NCBI GenBank assembly: GCA_028698335.1
Contig: JAQVDP010000004.1
Span: forward strand, 62,001-126,000
DNA: 64,000 nt
Direction of reading: 5' to 3'
Origin: Nevskiales bacterium
Lineage (GTDB): Bacteria; Pseudomonadota; Gammaproteobacteria; Nevskiales; Nevskiaceae
Positions 63,824 through 64,000 of this stretch are shown here, one piece after another. The notes below the pieces were generated by a model. The model was not told the origin of the DNA and did no database searches. It saw nothing but the letters and a program-made list of their open reading frames with translations. Each line of letters opens with the position of its first letter. Position 1 is the first letter of the stretch. The translations under genes and the position numbers were made by a program.

Positions 63824-64000
63824 TCAGCTCATCCCCCCCCTCAGATGGACTTTGTCCGAGCGACTGGACAACAGTGCAAACTCCAGCTTGCCGTCGGCAG
63901 ACGGGTTGAATTTCAGCGCCGCGCTGCCCGGCAGGAACAGGGGCTGCAGGAACTGTACGCTCAACTCCGTGGGCGCCGACGCCAGCTCTTCCTGCAGCAG
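63824..64000 (-). CDS. C-terminal part of a MaoC-like dehydratase, cut by window edge
   Basis: On the minus strand an open frame enters from the right edge and ends at TGA 63824. Its last 58 residues (LSVQFLQPLFLPGSAALKF, LEFALLSSRSDKVHLRGG) resemble the C-terminal hotdog strand region of MaoC-like acyl dehydratases. A run of eight G on the coding strand (63833-63840) lies three codons before the stop. Family assignment from so short a piece is tentative. Confidence 0.55.
   Translation of the reverse strand: MLQEELASAPTELSVQFLQPLFLPGSAALKFNPSADGKLEFALLSSRSDKVHLRGGMS

Overview
The window is high-GC chromosomal DNA from a gammaproteobacterium. The diagnostic core blocks are yebC-ruvCAB-ybgC-tolQRAB-pal-cpoB-queE-queC, tRNA-Leu-tig-clpP-clpX, ppsR/ppsA, pspF/pspABC and sucAB/lpd. 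The MMPL transporter plus DUF1329 pair, the PF10118 hydrolase with an AraC regulator, and the many TetR-type genes suggest a Nevskiales/Solimonadaceae-like lineage. That placement is an inference from gene content, not a proven assignment.

Bases 1-4685 are accessory. An ADP-ribosylglycohydrolase, a zinc-ribbon-like protein and a uracil-DNA-glycosylase-like protein form a short cassette. It ends near a fragment that looks like the 3' part of tmRNA (a common island integration site) and a strong terminator. A TacA/TacT-type toxin-antitoxin pair follows, then a 36-bp direct repeat and a frameshifted recombinase-type HTH gene.

Bases 4686-18091 are envelope functions. They hold an RND pump without an adjacent adaptor, the phage-shock system (divergent pspF, a visible sigma-54 promoter, a secreted leader protein, pspA, pspB, pspC), an HD-type hydrolase, a TetR/adaptor pair without a pump, an AIM24-family protein, and an MMPL transporter with DUF1329. 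Bases 18331-29446 hold a PepSY/response-regulator/sensor-kinase unit, orn, an HAD phosphatase, phhB, recR, a PhoD phosphatase, ppsR divergent from ppsA, an RNase T2, and tRNA-Ala and tRNA-Glu.

Bases 30304-38566 are the most unusual part. Two divergent operons share one 21-bp TetR-type operator. The leftward operon encodes a c-type cytochrome lipoprotein, a Tat-exported aldonolactone-oxidase-like flavoprotein and a Tat-exported D-threonine-aldolase-like PLP enzyme. The rightward operon encodes a small membrane protein, a Tat-exported class V aminotransferase, a TetR regulator and a TonB-dependent receptor. I infer a periplasmic system that takes up and chemically processes an amino-acid-containing ligand through two exported PLP enzymes and a cytochrome-linked oxidase.

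Bases 38667-63730 are mostly core genome on the minus strand: clpX, clpP and tig; tRNA-Leu; a heme-type ABC permease/ATPase pair (plus strand); tRNA-Pro and tRNA-Lys; queC and queE; the complete tol-pal operon; ruvBAC and yebC; a YfaZ-like outer-membrane protein; lpd; a PF10118 hydrolase and AraC regulator lying between lpd and sucB; sucB, sucA and galU. The right edge cuts a MaoC-like gene.
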